From positions 6,803,001 to 6,867,000 of the forward strand of contig NZ_ARVW01000001.1 in the NCBI RefSeq assembly GCF_000384315.1: DNA of 64,000 nt, written 5' to 3'. Positions 32,193 to 40,223 of the stretch are shown in pieces. The DNA is from Amycolatopsis nigrescens CSC17Ta-90 (GTDB taxonomy: Bacteria; Actinomycetota; Actinomycetes; Mycobacteriales; Pseudonocardiaceae). The translations under genes and the position numbers were made by a program. The stretch's first letter is position 1, and each line of letters opens with the position of its first letter. Below the pieces are notes generated by a model. It had not been told where the DNA came from, made no database searches, and worked only from the letters and a program-made list of their open reading frames with translations.

Positions 32193-33827
32193 ATGGCCTT
32201 CGCGATCACCCAGACCTGTTGCAACGATGCGTCCTGCGTGTCGGTGTGCCCGGTCAACTGCATCCACCCGACTCCGGACGAGCCGGACTTCGGCAGCACG
32301 GAGATGCTCTACATCGACCCGCAGACCTGCATCGACTGCGGTGCCTGCGCGGACGCCTGCCCGGTGGACGCGATCTTCCCGGTCGATCGGCTGCGGGGCC
32401 CTGACATCGGCTACGCCGGGCTGAACGAGCGGTACTACGAGACGCACACGGGTGGAAACGCCTGGGGCGAGCCGCATTTCCCGCGTTCCCTGCCGCAGGA
32501 CGTCGGACCGCTCCGGATCGCGATCATCGGCACCGGCCCCGCGGCGTGCTACGCGGCGCAGTCGCTGCTGCGCTCGACCGGGGCCGAGGTGACGATGCTC
32601 GACCGGATGCCGGTGCCCGGCGGCCTTGTCCGTTTCGGCGTCGCGCCCGATCATCCTTCGACGAAGAAGGTCGGGGACAGTTTCGCCGCGCTGTACCGGC
32701 ATCCGCGGCTGAAGATGCACCTGAACGTCGAGGTCGGCACCGACCTGACGCACGAGGAGGTCGCCGCGCACCATCACGCGGTGATCTACGCGGTGGGTGC
32801 GGCGAACGACAGGGCGCTGGGGATTCCCGGCGAGGACGGCGCGGGTAGCATCTCGGCCACGGAGTTCGTGGGCTGGTACAACTCCCACCCGTCCGTGCCG
32901 GCCGACGCGATCGACCTTTCCGCGGAGCGCGTTCTCGTTGTGGGCAACGGAAATGTGGCCCTGGACGTGGCGCGCATCCTGGTCACCGACCCGGAACTGC
33001 TGGCCGGCACCGACATCGCCGACCACGCGCTGGCGGCGCTGCGCCGGAGCAACGTCCGCGAGGTGGTGCTGCTCGGGCGCAGGGGGCCCGAGCACGCCGC
33101 CTACACGAGCCCGGAGTTCGTCGCGCTGCGGCACCTGCCCGGGGTCCGGGTGGTCGTCGACGAGCACGGCGGCACTCGTGCCGCGATCGAGGCCGCCGAG
33201 CCGGGTGCCAAGGCGGCGCTGCTCGGCGACGTGCCGATCGAGGAGGTGGACCTGAGCGTGCCTCCGGCGCGGGACGGGGACCGGCGGATCGTGTTCCGCT
33301 TCCGGTGCGCGCCGGTCGAACTGGGCGCGGCCGGGTCGGTCCGGGTCGCCCGCACCACGACCGGCGAAGAGGAGACGATCCCGGCCGGGCTGGTGGTCCG
33401 GTCGATCGGCTACCGCAGCGCTCCGGTGGCGGACCTGCCGTTCGACGGCGCCACGTCGACCGTGCCGCACCGGGCCGGCCGGGTGACCGACCCGGATTCC
33501 GGCGCGCCCCTCGCCGGGACCTACGTCGTCGGCTGGGTCAAGCGCGGACCTTCGGGCGGGATCGGCGCCAACCGGACCTGTTCGGCGGAGACCGTCGACA
33601 GCCTGCTGGACGACGCGGCCGCGCATCGCCTGCCCGCGCCGGCCGGCGGAGCCAAGGAGTTCGACCGGCTTGTCCGCAGGCGGAAGCCGGACGCGCTCGG
33701 GTTGCGGGAAATGCTGGCGATCGACCGCGTCGAGCGTCAGCGCGGCCAGGAGTCGGGCCGCCCCAGGGTCAAGTTCGCCACCGTCGGCGAACTGCTCCGG
33801 GCGGGACGGCGGTTCACTGGCCGGTAG
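32193..33827 (+). CDS. ferredoxin domain fused to adrenodoxin-reductase-type ferredoxin-NADP reductase (FprB-like)
   Basis: The 544-residue protein has an N-terminal ferredoxin domain with two cysteine clusters (CVSVCPVNC and CIDCGACADACP). Its remainder is an FAD/NADPH reductase: LRIAIIGTGPAACYAAQSLL, PGGLVRFGVAPDHP, VLVVGNGNVALDVARIL and a C-terminal GWVKRGPSGGIGANR. This layout matches mycobacterial FprB. It would pass electrons from NADPH through its own iron-sulfur centres to the AurF oxygenase encoded upstream. A gap of 47 nt separates the genes. Its last 14 bp overlap the convergent DinB gene. Confidence 0.92.
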   Translation: MAFAITQTCCNDASCVSVCPVNCIHPTPDEPDFGSTEMLYIDPQTCIDCGACADACPVDAIFPVDRLRGPDIGYAGLNERYYETHTGGNAWGEPHFPRSLPQDVGPLRIAIIGTGPAACYAAQSLLRSTGAEVTMLDRMPVPGGLVRFGVAPDHPSTKKVGDSFAALYRHPRLKMHLNVEVGTDLTHEEVAAHHHAVIYAVGAANDRALGIPGEDGAGSISATEFVGWYNSHPSVPADAIDLSAERVLVVGNGNVALDVARILVTDPELLAGTDIADHALAALRRSNVREVVLLGRRGPEHAAYTSPEFVALRHLPGVRVVVDEHGGTRAAIEAAEPGAKAALLGDVPIEEVDLSVPPARDGDRRIVFRFRCAPVELGAAGSVRVARTTTGEEETIPAGLVVRSIGYRSAPVADLPFDGATSTVPHRAGRVTDPDSGAPLAGTYVVGWVKRGPSGGIGANRTCSAETVDSLLDDAAAHRLPAPAGGAKEFDRLVRRRKPDALGLREMLAIDRVERQRGQESGRPRVKFATVGELLRAGRRFTGR

Positions 33828-34422
33828 CCGCCGCCCGCGCCACGCGTTCGAGCCGGTCCCGGTGCTCCGCCCACCACCGCCGGTCGACCTCGGGCAGGTT
33901 TTCGTTGCCCGCCACCATCCCGGCTGCCCCGTCCACCAGTTCCCGCACGATGTCGGCGTGCCCGGCGTGCCGGTGCGTCTCGGCGAGCACGTGCACCAGG
34001 ATCCGGTGCAGCGTCACCGCGCGCAGGTGCTCCGGCCACGGCTCCACCCGGCCGGCCGCGTCCAGCGCCAGCCCGTCGATGGTCGCGTCCGAGTGCGCGC
34101 AGGCCCGGCGGTAGTAGCCGATGATCTCTTCGCGCGATTCCTCGGCGGTTGCCCACATGTCCACCGTGGGGTCGGCGGACTCGGCGGATTCGAGGTCGAC
34201 GAGCCAGGGCGGCAACTGCTCCACCGGCCGCCCGAAGGTCTCGCCGAAGTATCCGATCTCCACCCCGGTCAGGTGCTTCACCAGCCCCAGCAGGTTGGTG
34301 CCGGTCGGCGTGAGCGGACGGCGGACGTCGTACTCGGAGAGCCCATCCAGCTTCCACAGCAGCGCGTCGCGGGCTTCCTGCAGGTAGCGGTGGAGGTCCG
34401 CTTTCGGCCCCGATCCGATCAT
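33814..34422 (-). CDS. DinB/DUF664 family protein
   Basis: The 202-residue protein has the DinB-like four-helix layout. LLWKLDGLSEYDVRRPLTPTG and NLLGLVKHLTGVEIGYF carry the first metal His, and HRILVHVLAETHRHAGHADI carries the remaining ligands near residue 145. Relatives include mycothiol-dependent enzymes and other thiol transferases, so a mycothiol-linked reaction is possible but unproven. It is cytoplasmic. It overlaps the FprB-like gene by 14 bp and is followed upstream by a TetR gene 83 nt away on the same strand. Confidence 0.82.
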   Translation of the reverse strand: MIGSGPKADLHRYLQEARDALLWKLDGLSEYDVRRPLTPTGTNLLGLVKHLTGVEIGYFGETFGRPVEQLPPWLVDLESAESADPTVDMWATAEESREEIIGYYRRACAHSDATIDGLALDAAGRVEPWPEHLRAVTLHRILVHVLAETHRHAGHADIVRELVDGAAGMVAGNENLPEVDRRWWAEHRDRLERVARAAATGQ

Positions 34423-34505
34423 CCGCCCAGCCTGCCACGGGCGGCCCCCGCGACGCGTGCGGATTTCCTGTCTCAGCTCGCCGGTGCGGGCGTTGCAGGC
34501 CGCTT

Positions 34506-35093
34506 TCAGTCGTTCTGCGCGGCGTTCGCCCGGTACAGCGGAGCGAGTCCGGCGATGACGTCGTCGAGGGGCTCGTCGCTGCGCTGGGCGCGGCAGAGGA
34601 TCACGGCACCTTCGATCGCGGCGATCGCCAGCACGGCGAGCCGCCGCACGCGATCAGCGGGAACGCCTTCGGCCAGCAGCAGTTCCTGGATTTTTCGCTG
34701 CCAGCACACGAAGATCTCGTTCACCACGGCGGCGGCCTCGGGCAGATCGTCGCGATGGTCCACGGCGAGCGCCACGATCGGGCAGCCGGCCCGGAACTCG
34801 CTGTGCCGCAGCGACTGCTTCCAGAACCGTCCGAACTCCTCGAGCGCGGTGCCAGGGGCCCCGCCGGTGATCGCGTGGTCGATCAGGCCGGAGATGTAGT
34901 CACCGGCCTGCTGGACGGCGCCGAGGATCAGTTCGTTGCGACCGCCGGGGAAGTGGTGGTACACCGACCCTCGCGGCGTCCCGCTGTGCGCGAGCACGGC
35001 GTCGATGCTCACCCCGGAGGCGCCGCGTTCGCGCAGCAGCGCGACCGCGCTGTCCAGCATCAGCTGGCGGCTCTGCCCCGGCCTGCGGCCCAT
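34506..35093 (-). CDS. TetR-family regulator
   Basis: The 195-residue protein has the helix-turn-helix near residues 8-55 (RQLMLDSAVALLRERGASGV, then HSGTPRGSVYHHFPGGRNEL). A C-terminal TetR_C_LefG-like ligand domain follows, with AGCPIVALAVDHRD. It is divergent from the molybdopterin oxidoreductase gene. Two copies of CTATG-N8-CATAG lie between them, one nearer each gene, which makes autoregulation plus repression of the oxidoreductase likely. The ATG at 35093 has GGGTGC-like sequence only, so the ribosome-binding site is weak. Confidence 0.85.
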   Translation of the reverse strand: MGRRPGQSRQLMLDSAVALLRERGASGVSIDAVLAHSGTPRGSVYHHFPGGRNELILGAVQQAGDYISGLIDHAITGGAPGTALEEFGRFWKQSLRHSEFRAGCPIVALAVDHRDDLPEAAAVVNEIFVCWQRKIQELLLAEGVPADRVRRLAVLAIAAIEGAVILCRAQRSDEPLDDVIAGLAPLYRANAAQND

Positions 35094-35125
35094 GCACCCT
35101 CCGATCGGTAATCAGCCCGGCTATT

Positions 35126-35143
35126 CTATGCCATCCCCCATAG
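35126..35143. promoter_or_regulatory. TetR operator candidate 1, CTATG-N8-CATAG
   Basis: CTATG (35126-35130) and CATAG (35139-35143) form an inverted repeat 33 bp upstream of the TetR start. The same half-sites with the same 8-nt spacing recur 47 bp away at 35173-35190, which supports a specific site. Confidence 0.6.
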
Positions 35144-35161
35144 TTATCCGTCGCCACACCC

Positions 35162-35191
35162 TTGACTCAGCACTATGGCAGCCTCCATAGT
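35162..35191 (+). promoter_or_regulatory. promoter of the molybdopterin oxidoreductase with operator candidate 2
   Basis: TTGACT (35162-35167) and CATAGT (35186-35191) are 18 nt apart. The 20-bp inverted repeat ACTATGG-N6-CCATAGT (35172-35191) fills the spacer and -10, so a bound TetR dimer would block the promoter. It contains CTATG-N8-CATAG, as in operator 1. GTTACT-N7-AGTAAC follows directly at 35190-35208. Confidence 0.6.
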
Positions 35192-35238
35192 TACTCCAAA
35201 GTAGTAACAGGGTCGCCGTCGATCGAGGGGAGCGCGTC

Positions 35239-37758
35239 ATGACCGCCGAAACGGGGAGGGACGCGCAGTGGGGCAAGACCGCCTGCATCCTGTGTGAGTG
35301 CAACTGCGGGCTGGAGGTCCAGGTCGCCGACCGGAAGCTGGTCAAGATCCGCGGCGACAAGGACCATCCGGGGTCGGCCGGCTACACCTGTGAGAAACCG
35401 TTGCGGCTGGACAAGTACCAGAACGGTCCACATCGGCTGGACACCCCGCTGCGCCGTCGTCCGGACGGCAGCTATGAGGAGATCGACTGGGACACCGCGC
35501 TGGACGAGATCGCGCAGCGGCTCGCCGCGGTCCGCGACGCCCACGGCGGCGACAAGATCTTCTTCTACGGCGGGGGCGGCCAGGGCAACCACCTCGGCGG
35601 CGCGTATGGCCGCGCCCTGTTCCACGCGGTCGGCGCGCAGTACATGTCGAACGCGCTGGCGCAGGAGAAGACCGGCGAAGCATGGGTCGACCAGCAGCTG
35701 TACGGAAACCACACGGCGGGCGATTTCGAGCGCACCGAAGTGGCCATCTTCATCGGCAAGAACCCGTGGCAGTCGCACGGCGTGGCCAGGGCGCGCCCGG
35801 TCCTGCGCGAGCTGGCGAGGGACCCGGAGCGGGCGATCATCGTCATCGACCCCCGGGTGAGCGAGACCGCGGCGATGGCGGACTTCCACCTGCGGATCAG
35901 GCCAGGCACCGACGCCTGGTGCGTCTCCGCGCTCGCGGCCACCCTGGTGCAGGAGGAGCTGACCGCGCGGGACTGGCTCGCCGAGCACACCGTCGGCATC
36001 GACGAGGTGCTGAGCGCCCTGCGCGCGGTCGACATCGGCGACCACGCGCGCCGCTGCGGAGTGCCCGAGGAACTGATCCGGGCCGCCGCCCGCCGGATCG
36101 CCGCCGCCAAGAGCGCGGCGACCTATGAGGATCTCGGTGTGCAGCAGTCCCCGAACAGCACGCTGGTGTCCTATCTGAACAAGATGCTGTGGATCCTCAC
36201 CGGCAACTTCGCCAAGCCCGGTGGCGTGCACATCCACTCCTGGGTGTTCCCGATCGCCGGGCGATGGCATCCCGTCCCGCGGGCGGAAGGTGCGCCGCGG
36301 GCGTACCGGGCCCGTCGCGCGCTCGGCCTGGCCGCGATGCGATGGGGCGCGAAACCGCTGCGGCGCTCGCTAGCGTTCGCGGCCCGCCGCCGTCGTACCC
36401 GCGACGCCGCGAACCTGGTCGCGGACACCACTTTGCGGGCGTTCTTCGAAACGGTCGCCGTTCCCGCGGCGCGGCGCGTCGCCGACGTGCTCGGCAGGCC
36501 GGACGCCGGCGGCACTACCCCGGTCAGCGGCGCGAACATCATCGGCGGGCTGATTCCCTGCAACGCGATCGCCGACGAGATCCTCACCGACCATCCGGAC
36601 CGGCTCCGCGCGATGTGGGTGGACGCGTCCAACCCGGCGCATTCACTGGCCGAGTCGGCGCGGTTCCGCCGGGCGATGGCCGAGTTGGAGCTCTCCGTGG
36701 TGGTCGACGTGGCGCTGACCGAGACCGCCCGCTGCGCCGACTACGTGCTGCCCGCGGCCAGCCAGTTCGAGAAGCACGAGTCCTCCCTGTTCACCCTGCA
36801 CTTCCCGCACAACGTGTTCCAGGTGCGGGCCCCGCTGCTGGACCCGCTGCCGGGGACCCGGCCGGAACCGGAGATCTACGCCGGCGTCATCGACCGGCTC
36901 GGGGTCGTCGACAGCGGGCTGATCGAGGAGCTGACCGCGGCCGCGCGGGTCGGCAGGCAGGCTTTCGCGTTGGCGTTCTTCGCCGCGATCGAGAACCGGC
37001 CGGAGCTGGCCGGGCTGGCCCCGTACCTGCTGTACCGGACCCTGGGGGAAACACTGGGGGAGACGCTGCCCGGTGGTGAGCGGCCGATGGCGCTGCTGTG
37101 GGGCCTCGCCCAGCTGTGCGCGATCGCCCAGCCGGACGCCGTCGCGCGGGCCGGTTTCACCGCACGTGGCTTCGCTCAGGGGGAGCAGCTCTTCGAGGCG
37201 TTCCGCACCCGGCGCGAAGGGGTGCTGTTCGCCGAGGACCGGTACTCCGACGCCTGGAAGTACATCCAGCACCAGGACGGCAAGATCCACGCCGCGATCC
37301 CGCTGCTGCTCGAGGAACTGGCCAGGATCGGGGCAGTCGAGCCGGATTACGCCAGCGCCGAGTTCCCGTTCATCCTCTCCGCGGGCGAGCGCCGGTCGTT
37401 CACCGCGAACGTGATCATCCGCGACCCGGAGTGGCGCCGCCGGGATCGAGAGGGCGCGCTGCGGATCTGCGGTTCGGACGCCCGCGGGCTCGGCATCGAG
37501 ACCGGCGACGTGGTGCGGGTGGTCACCGCTTCCGGATCGGCGCGGACACCGGTCGAAGTCAGCGACGTGATGCAGCCGGGACACATCTCGCTGCCGAACG
37601 GGATGGGGGTGTCCTATCCCGGCGCGGACGGTGAGCACACGGTCGGGGTCGCGCTCAACAGCCTCACCTCCGGTGCCCGCCGGGACAAGTTCTTCGGCAC
37701 TCCCTGGCACAAGAACGTGCCGGCCAGGGTGGAGCTGCTCGCCGACGACGGGAGCTGA
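35239..37758 (+). CDS. molybdopterin-dependent oxidoreductase (formate dehydrogenase/nitrate reductase type)
   Basis: The 839-residue protein begins with an iron-sulfur motif CILCECNCG and a fourth Cys in GYTCEKP. The bis-MGD catalytic domains follow (FFYGGGGQGNHLGGAYG, FIGKNPWQSHG, IIVIDPRVSETAAMADFHL). The C-terminal molydop-binding domain contains IETGDVVRVVTASGSA. There is no Tat signal, so it acts in the cytoplasm, and the small subunit or partner is not encoded next to it. The reaction cannot be assigned beyond the family. GAGGGGAG precedes the ATG. Its promoter appears to be controlled by the divergent TetR protein. Confidence 0.88.
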   Translation: MTAETGRDAQWGKTACILCECNCGLEVQVADRKLVKIRGDKDHPGSAGYTCEKPLRLDKYQNGPHRLDTPLRRRPDGSYEEIDWDTALDEIAQRLAAVRDAHGGDKIFFYGGGGQGNHLGGAYGRALFHAVGAQYMSNALAQEKTGEAWVDQQLYGNHTAGDFERTEVAIFIGKNPWQSHGVARARPVLRELARDPERAIIVIDPRVSETAAMADFHLRIRPGTDAWCVSALAATLVQEELTARDWLAEHTVGIDEVLSALRAVDIGDHARRCGVPEELIRAAARRIAAAKSAATYEDLGVQQSPNSTLVSYLNKMLWILTGNFAKPGGVHIHSWVFPIAGRWHPVPRAEGAPRAYRARRALGLAAMRWGAKPLRRSLAFAARRRRTRDAANLVADTTLRAFFETVAVPAARRVADVLGRPDAGGTTPVSGANIIGGLIPCNAIADEILTDHPDRLRAMWVDASNPAHSLAESARFRRAMAELELSVVVDVALTETARCADYVLPAASQFEKHESSLFTLHFPHNVFQVRAPLLDPLPGTRPEPEIYAGVIDRLGVVDSGLIEELTAAARVGRQAFALAFFAAIENRPELAGLAPYLLYRTLGETLGETLPGGERPMALLWGLAQLCAIAQPDAVARAGFTARGFAQGEQLFEAFRTRREGVLFAEDRYSDAWKYIQHQDGKIHAAIPLLLEELARIGAVEPDYASAEFPFILSAGERRSFTANVIIRDPEWRRRDREGALRICGSDARGLGIETGDVVRVVTASGSARTPVEVSDVMQPGHISLPNGMGVSYPGADGEHTVGVALNSLTSGARRDKFFGTPWHKNVPARVELLADDGS

Positions 37759-37792
37759 CCGGGACGCTCCCGCCGGCTGCGAACATGACGGG

Positions 37793-38197
37793 ATGCGGAT
37801 CGACTACCGGTGGCGGGCCGAACTCGCCGACGAGGAACTGGTCGCGTTGACCCGGTCGCACGGCGGCAAGGCCGAGCCGGGCTGGTGGGACCGGATCCGC
37901 CCGCACAGCCTGGGCTGGGTGACCGCGCGGCCGCCGGAGGGGACCCTGCTCGGTTTCGTCAACCTGGCCTGGGACGGGGCGGATCACGCCTTCCTGCTCG
38001 ACCCCAAGGTCCGGCCGGACCATCAGCACCTGGGGATCGGCACCGAGCTCGTCTCCCGCGCGGCCGAGGCCGCCCGACAGGCCGGCTGCACCTGGCTGCA
38101 TGTCGACTTCGGCGCGGAGCTGCGCGGGTTCTACTTCGGCTCCTGCGGGTTCCGCCCCACCGACGCCGGGCTGATCGAACTTCAGGCCACGAGCTGA
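37793..38197 (+). CDS. GNAT-family N-acetyltransferase
   Basis: The 134-residue protein has the GNAT fold: LLGFVNLAWDGADHAFLLDP as central strands, then the acetyl-CoA loop VRPDHQHLGIGTELVSRA in the R-x-x-G-x-G position. FYFGSCGFRPTDAG follows at the end. The substrate is unknown; length and sequence fit small actinobacterial acetyltransferases acting on amino groups. It starts at ATG 37793, 34 nt after the molybdopterin enzyme. It ends 2 nt from the convergent SRPBCC gene. Confidence 0.82.
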   Translation: MRIDYRWRAELADEELVALTRSHGGKAEPGWWDRIRPHSLGWVTARPPEGTLLGFVNLAWDGADHAFLLDPKVRPDHQHLGIGTELVSRAAEAARQAGCTWLHVDFGAELRGFYFGSCGFRPTDAGLIELQATS

Positions 38198-38199
38198 GC

Positions 38200-38673
38200 T
38201 CAGGCGGTGCGGGCGGCCCAGCGGGTTTCGGCGTGGGCCTTGAGGGCGCGGGCGACCGCGTCGAAGCCCGCCTTCACCCAGGGGCCGTGCGAGGCGAAGA
38301 TCTGCTCGGCGTACTCGCCGGAGAAGACCTCGGTGGTGCGGTAGCCGCACCGGTCCGGGCCGAGCCGCTCCACGTACTGGTCTCGCCTGCCGAAGATGCC
38401 GGGCAGCTCGTTCCCGGTGTCGTAACGCAGCTGCCGTGGCGGGTCGACCACCCGGATGTACTCCCGGTTGACGAAGGTGCCGCCGGAGCCGTCCGGGTTC
38501 GGCAGGGTCAGCTCGATCGGGTCGCCCACCGCCAAGGTGGTCTGCACCGCCACGGTGTACGGATTCCACAGTGGATAGCTGGGATAGTCGACCAGCAGGT
38601 CCCAGACGAACGGCGCCGGCGCGGCGATCTCGACGGCGATCGACTCGATGGTGTGGCTCGATGACGAACTCAT
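38200..38673 (-). CDS. SRPBCC-family (START-like) protein
   Basis: The 157-residue protein has the pattern VEIAAPAPFVWDLLVDYPSY, then VGDPIELTLPNPDG, then DRCGYRTTEVFSG, typical of polyketide-cyclase/dehydrase-like SRPBCC proteins that bind hydrophobic ligands in a helix-grip pocket. Its function is unknown. The ATG at 38673 has no Shine-Dalgarno sequence. The palindrome TAGAACTTGTTCTA ends 2 nt before it and fits the KstR consensus TNNAACNNGTTNNA, so expression may be leaderless and repressed by a sterol-linked regulator. This would suit a hydrophobic-ligand protein, but it is an inference. Confidence 0.8.
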   Translation of the reverse strand: MSSSSSHTIESIAVEIAAPAPFVWDLLVDYPSYPLWNPYTVAVQTTLAVGDPIELTLPNPDGSGGTFVNREYIRVVDPPRQLRYDTGNELPGIFGRRDQYVERLGPDRCGYRTTEVFSGEYAEQIFASHGPWVKAGFDAVARALKAHAETRWAARTA

Positions 38674-38675
38674 GC

Positions 38676-38689
38676 TAGAACTTGTTCTA
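38676..38689. promoter_or_regulatory. KstR-type palindrome TAGAACTTGTTCTA
   Basis: Six-base arms TAGAAC and GTTCTA flank a TT centre immediately upstream of the SRPBCC start codon. The site satisfies TNNAACNNGTTNNA, the pattern established for KstR, the TetR-family repressor of cholesterol catabolism in mycobacteria and rhodococci. No kstR homologue lies in this window. Confidence 0.55.
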
Positions 38690-38698
38690 CCACGAGCC

Positions 38699-38717
38699 GC
38701 CCTTCGCGGTGAAGGGC
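38699..38717 (-). terminator. 7-bp hairpin downstream of the alpha/beta hydrolase gene
   Basis: GCCCTTC (38699-38705) pairs with GAAGGGC (38711-38717) over a 5-nt loop. On the minus strand it starts 11 nt after the hydrolase stop codon (38728) and lies just upstream of the SRPBCC promoter, separating the two units. Confidence 0.6.
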
Positions 38718-38727
38718 GAAAAGCCGG

Positions 38728-39588
38728 CTATTTGCCCTTGGTGAGGAGGCCGGCGATTTCGGCGGCGTGCGTGATCGGGGCGAAGTGGCCGGCGGCCACG
38801 GTGTGCACGGTGAAGGGGTTCGACGGGGTGAGCCGGTCGGCTTCGGCGATCATGCGGTCCTGCACTTCGAGCGGGACGACCTCGTCCTGGTCGGTGCGGA
38901 TGTATGTGCGCGGCAACCGTCCCCAGGTGTCGGCGTCGACCTTGGCGTCGGCCAGTACGACCTGCAGCGGTTCGTCGGGCTGGGTGGCGTAGGCGAGCAC
39001 CGCCGGTACCTGCGCGGGGTCGAGTTCGGCCATGAGCAGGGCGTGCTGGACGGCGAGGACGTCGGGGTCGCCGGTCCGCGGGTTGGTCCTGGTCACGCCG
39101 GTTTGCCTGGGATCGCCGAGGAACACCATCCGCCGCGCCCGCGCGAGCGGGCTGTCCGGCGCGGGGGAGGTGGGGGCGTACGCGATCACGGTGCTGGAGT
39201 CCACGCAGCAGTAGGCGCTGAGGTAGACCACGCTGTCCAGCAGTTCGGGGGCGGTGTTGGCGACCCTGGTCACGGTGCTGCCGCCGAGGCTGTGGCCCAC
39301 CAGCACGACCGGACCGTGCTCGGCGGCCCGTCGCACGATGCCCAGGGTGTGCTCGGCGTAGTCGTCGAGGGTCAGCCCCGCCAGCGGTGAGGGCGCGGCG
39401 GTGAACCGCTCGAGATCCTGCGGGCTCCCGTATCCGTCCGGGAAGACCGCGTCGAACCCGTGGCCGGGGAGTTCGACCGGCAGGGCGCGGTGCCCGCGCA
39501 GCACGATCTCCCCGGCCGCCGGGTTCCACAGGAACGAGGTGGCGCCCGATCCGGTCACCAGTACGAAGGTCGGTTCGGTCTGGGTCAT
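38728..39588 (-). CDS. alpha/beta hydrolase
   Basis: The 286-residue protein opens TEPTFVLVTGSGATSFLWNP and carries VVLVGHSLGGSTVTRVA with the nucleophile Ser. The acid lies in IRTDQDEVVPLEVQDRM and the His in VAAGHFAPITHAAEIA, a complete catalytic triad of the AB hydrolase-6 (esterase/MenH-like) group. It has no signal peptide, so it is cytoplasmic. The substrate is unknown. A hairpin follows the stop. The gene upstream on the same strand is the copper-linked DUF4396 gene, but a common promoter is not evident. Confidence 0.85.
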   Translation of the reverse strand: MTQTEPTFVLVTGSGATSFLWNPAAGEIVLRGHRALPVELPGHGFDAVFPDGYGSPQDLERFTAAPSPLAGLTLDDYAEHTLGIVRRAAEHGPVVLVGHSLGGSTVTRVANTAPELLDSVVYLSAYCCVDSSTVIAYAPTSPAPDSPLARARRMVFLGDPRQTGVTRTNPRTGDPDVLAVQHALLMAELDPAQVPAVLAYATQPDEPLQVVLADAKVDADTWGRLPRTYIRTDQDEVVPLEVQDRMIAEADRLTPSNPFTVHTVAAGHFAPITHAAEIAGLLTKGK

Positions 39589-39629
39589 GACCTCGATCCT
39601 GCCCTAATCCGCTGGCCCTCCGCAGGCAT

Positions 39630-40100
39630 TCAGTGGTGGTAGGCGTGCGCTTTGGCGTGGCCGAGTCCGCGTCCGATCATCAGCTTGTTGACCGGCATGG
39701 TGACCGCGAACGCGACCAGGAACGAGAGGGCGAGTGCGCCCCAGAACAGCAGGTTGCCCAGCCCCGCGTCCATCGCGCCGGGCACGATCACCATCACCCC
39801 GTTGTCCACGATCTCCATCACCGCGATGGACACCGTGTCCGCGGCCAACGCCACCTTGAAAGCCTGCTTCATGCCGACGCCGGCGCGAAGCACACCGCGC
39901 ATGCTGAGGGCGTAACCGAAGACGAACGCCAGTGCGACCGCCAGCACGATGGTCGCGACGTTGTGCAGGCCGAGCGCGGTGCCGATGACCATGCCGAGGA
40001 TCTCGCCGATGGCGCAGCCGGTGAGGCAGTGCAGGGTGGCCGACGCGGCCATGCCCCAGGTCGCCGGTGGGTGGGAATGCTGATCGTGCTCAGTGGACAT
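39630..40100 (-). CDS. DUF4396 membrane protein, probable member of the CsoR copper regulon
   Basis: The 156-residue protein has four hydrophobic segments and matches DUF4396, with ATLHCLTGCAIGE near residue 20, a His-Cys-Cys arrangement at a membrane boundary. The N-terminus HDQHSHPP and C-terminus GHAKAHAYHH are His rich, as expected of a metal-handling protein. I chose ATG 40100, preceded by AAGG. Two CsoR-like boxes (40131-40151 and 40181-40195) lie directly upstream, and the CsoR gene is divergent. A role in copper sensing or transport is inferred from operators and His content rather than from the family, whose function is unknown. Confidence 0.75.
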   Translation of the reverse strand: MSTEHDQHSHPPATWGMAASATLHCLTGCAIGEILGMVIGTALGLHNVATIVLAVALAFVFGYALSMRGVLRAGVGMKQAFKVALAADTVSIAVMEIVDNGVMVIVPGAMDAGLGNLLFWGALALSFLVAFAVTMPVNKLMIGRGLGHAKAHAYHH

Positions 40101-40130
40101 GGGTGCTGCCTTCCGAGATGTCGCGTTCTC

Positions 40131-40151
40131 GCATACCCAGTGGGGGTATGC
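40131..40151. promoter_or_regulatory. CsoR operator box 1
   Basis: GCATACCC-AGTGG-GGGTATGC is a perfect 8-bp inverted repeat with a 5-nt spacer, containing TACCC-N5-GGGTA as in known actinobacterial CsoR operators. It is 31 bp upstream of the DUF4396 start codon. Confidence 0.75.
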
Positions 40152-40180
40152 GAGAGACAAGCTAGCAGGAGGCGGCCGTA

Positions 40181-40195
40181 TACGCCAGGGGGGTA
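40181..40195. promoter_or_regulatory. CsoR operator box 2
   Basis: TACGC-CAGGG-GGGTA keeps the TACCC-N5-GGGTA geometry with one mismatch in the left arm. It lies 30 bp further from the DUF4396 gene than box 1 and is probably a weaker site for the same repressor. Confidence 0.55.
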
Positions 40196-40223
40196 TCTAT
40201 GGTTGTGTCCGATGACAACTCCA

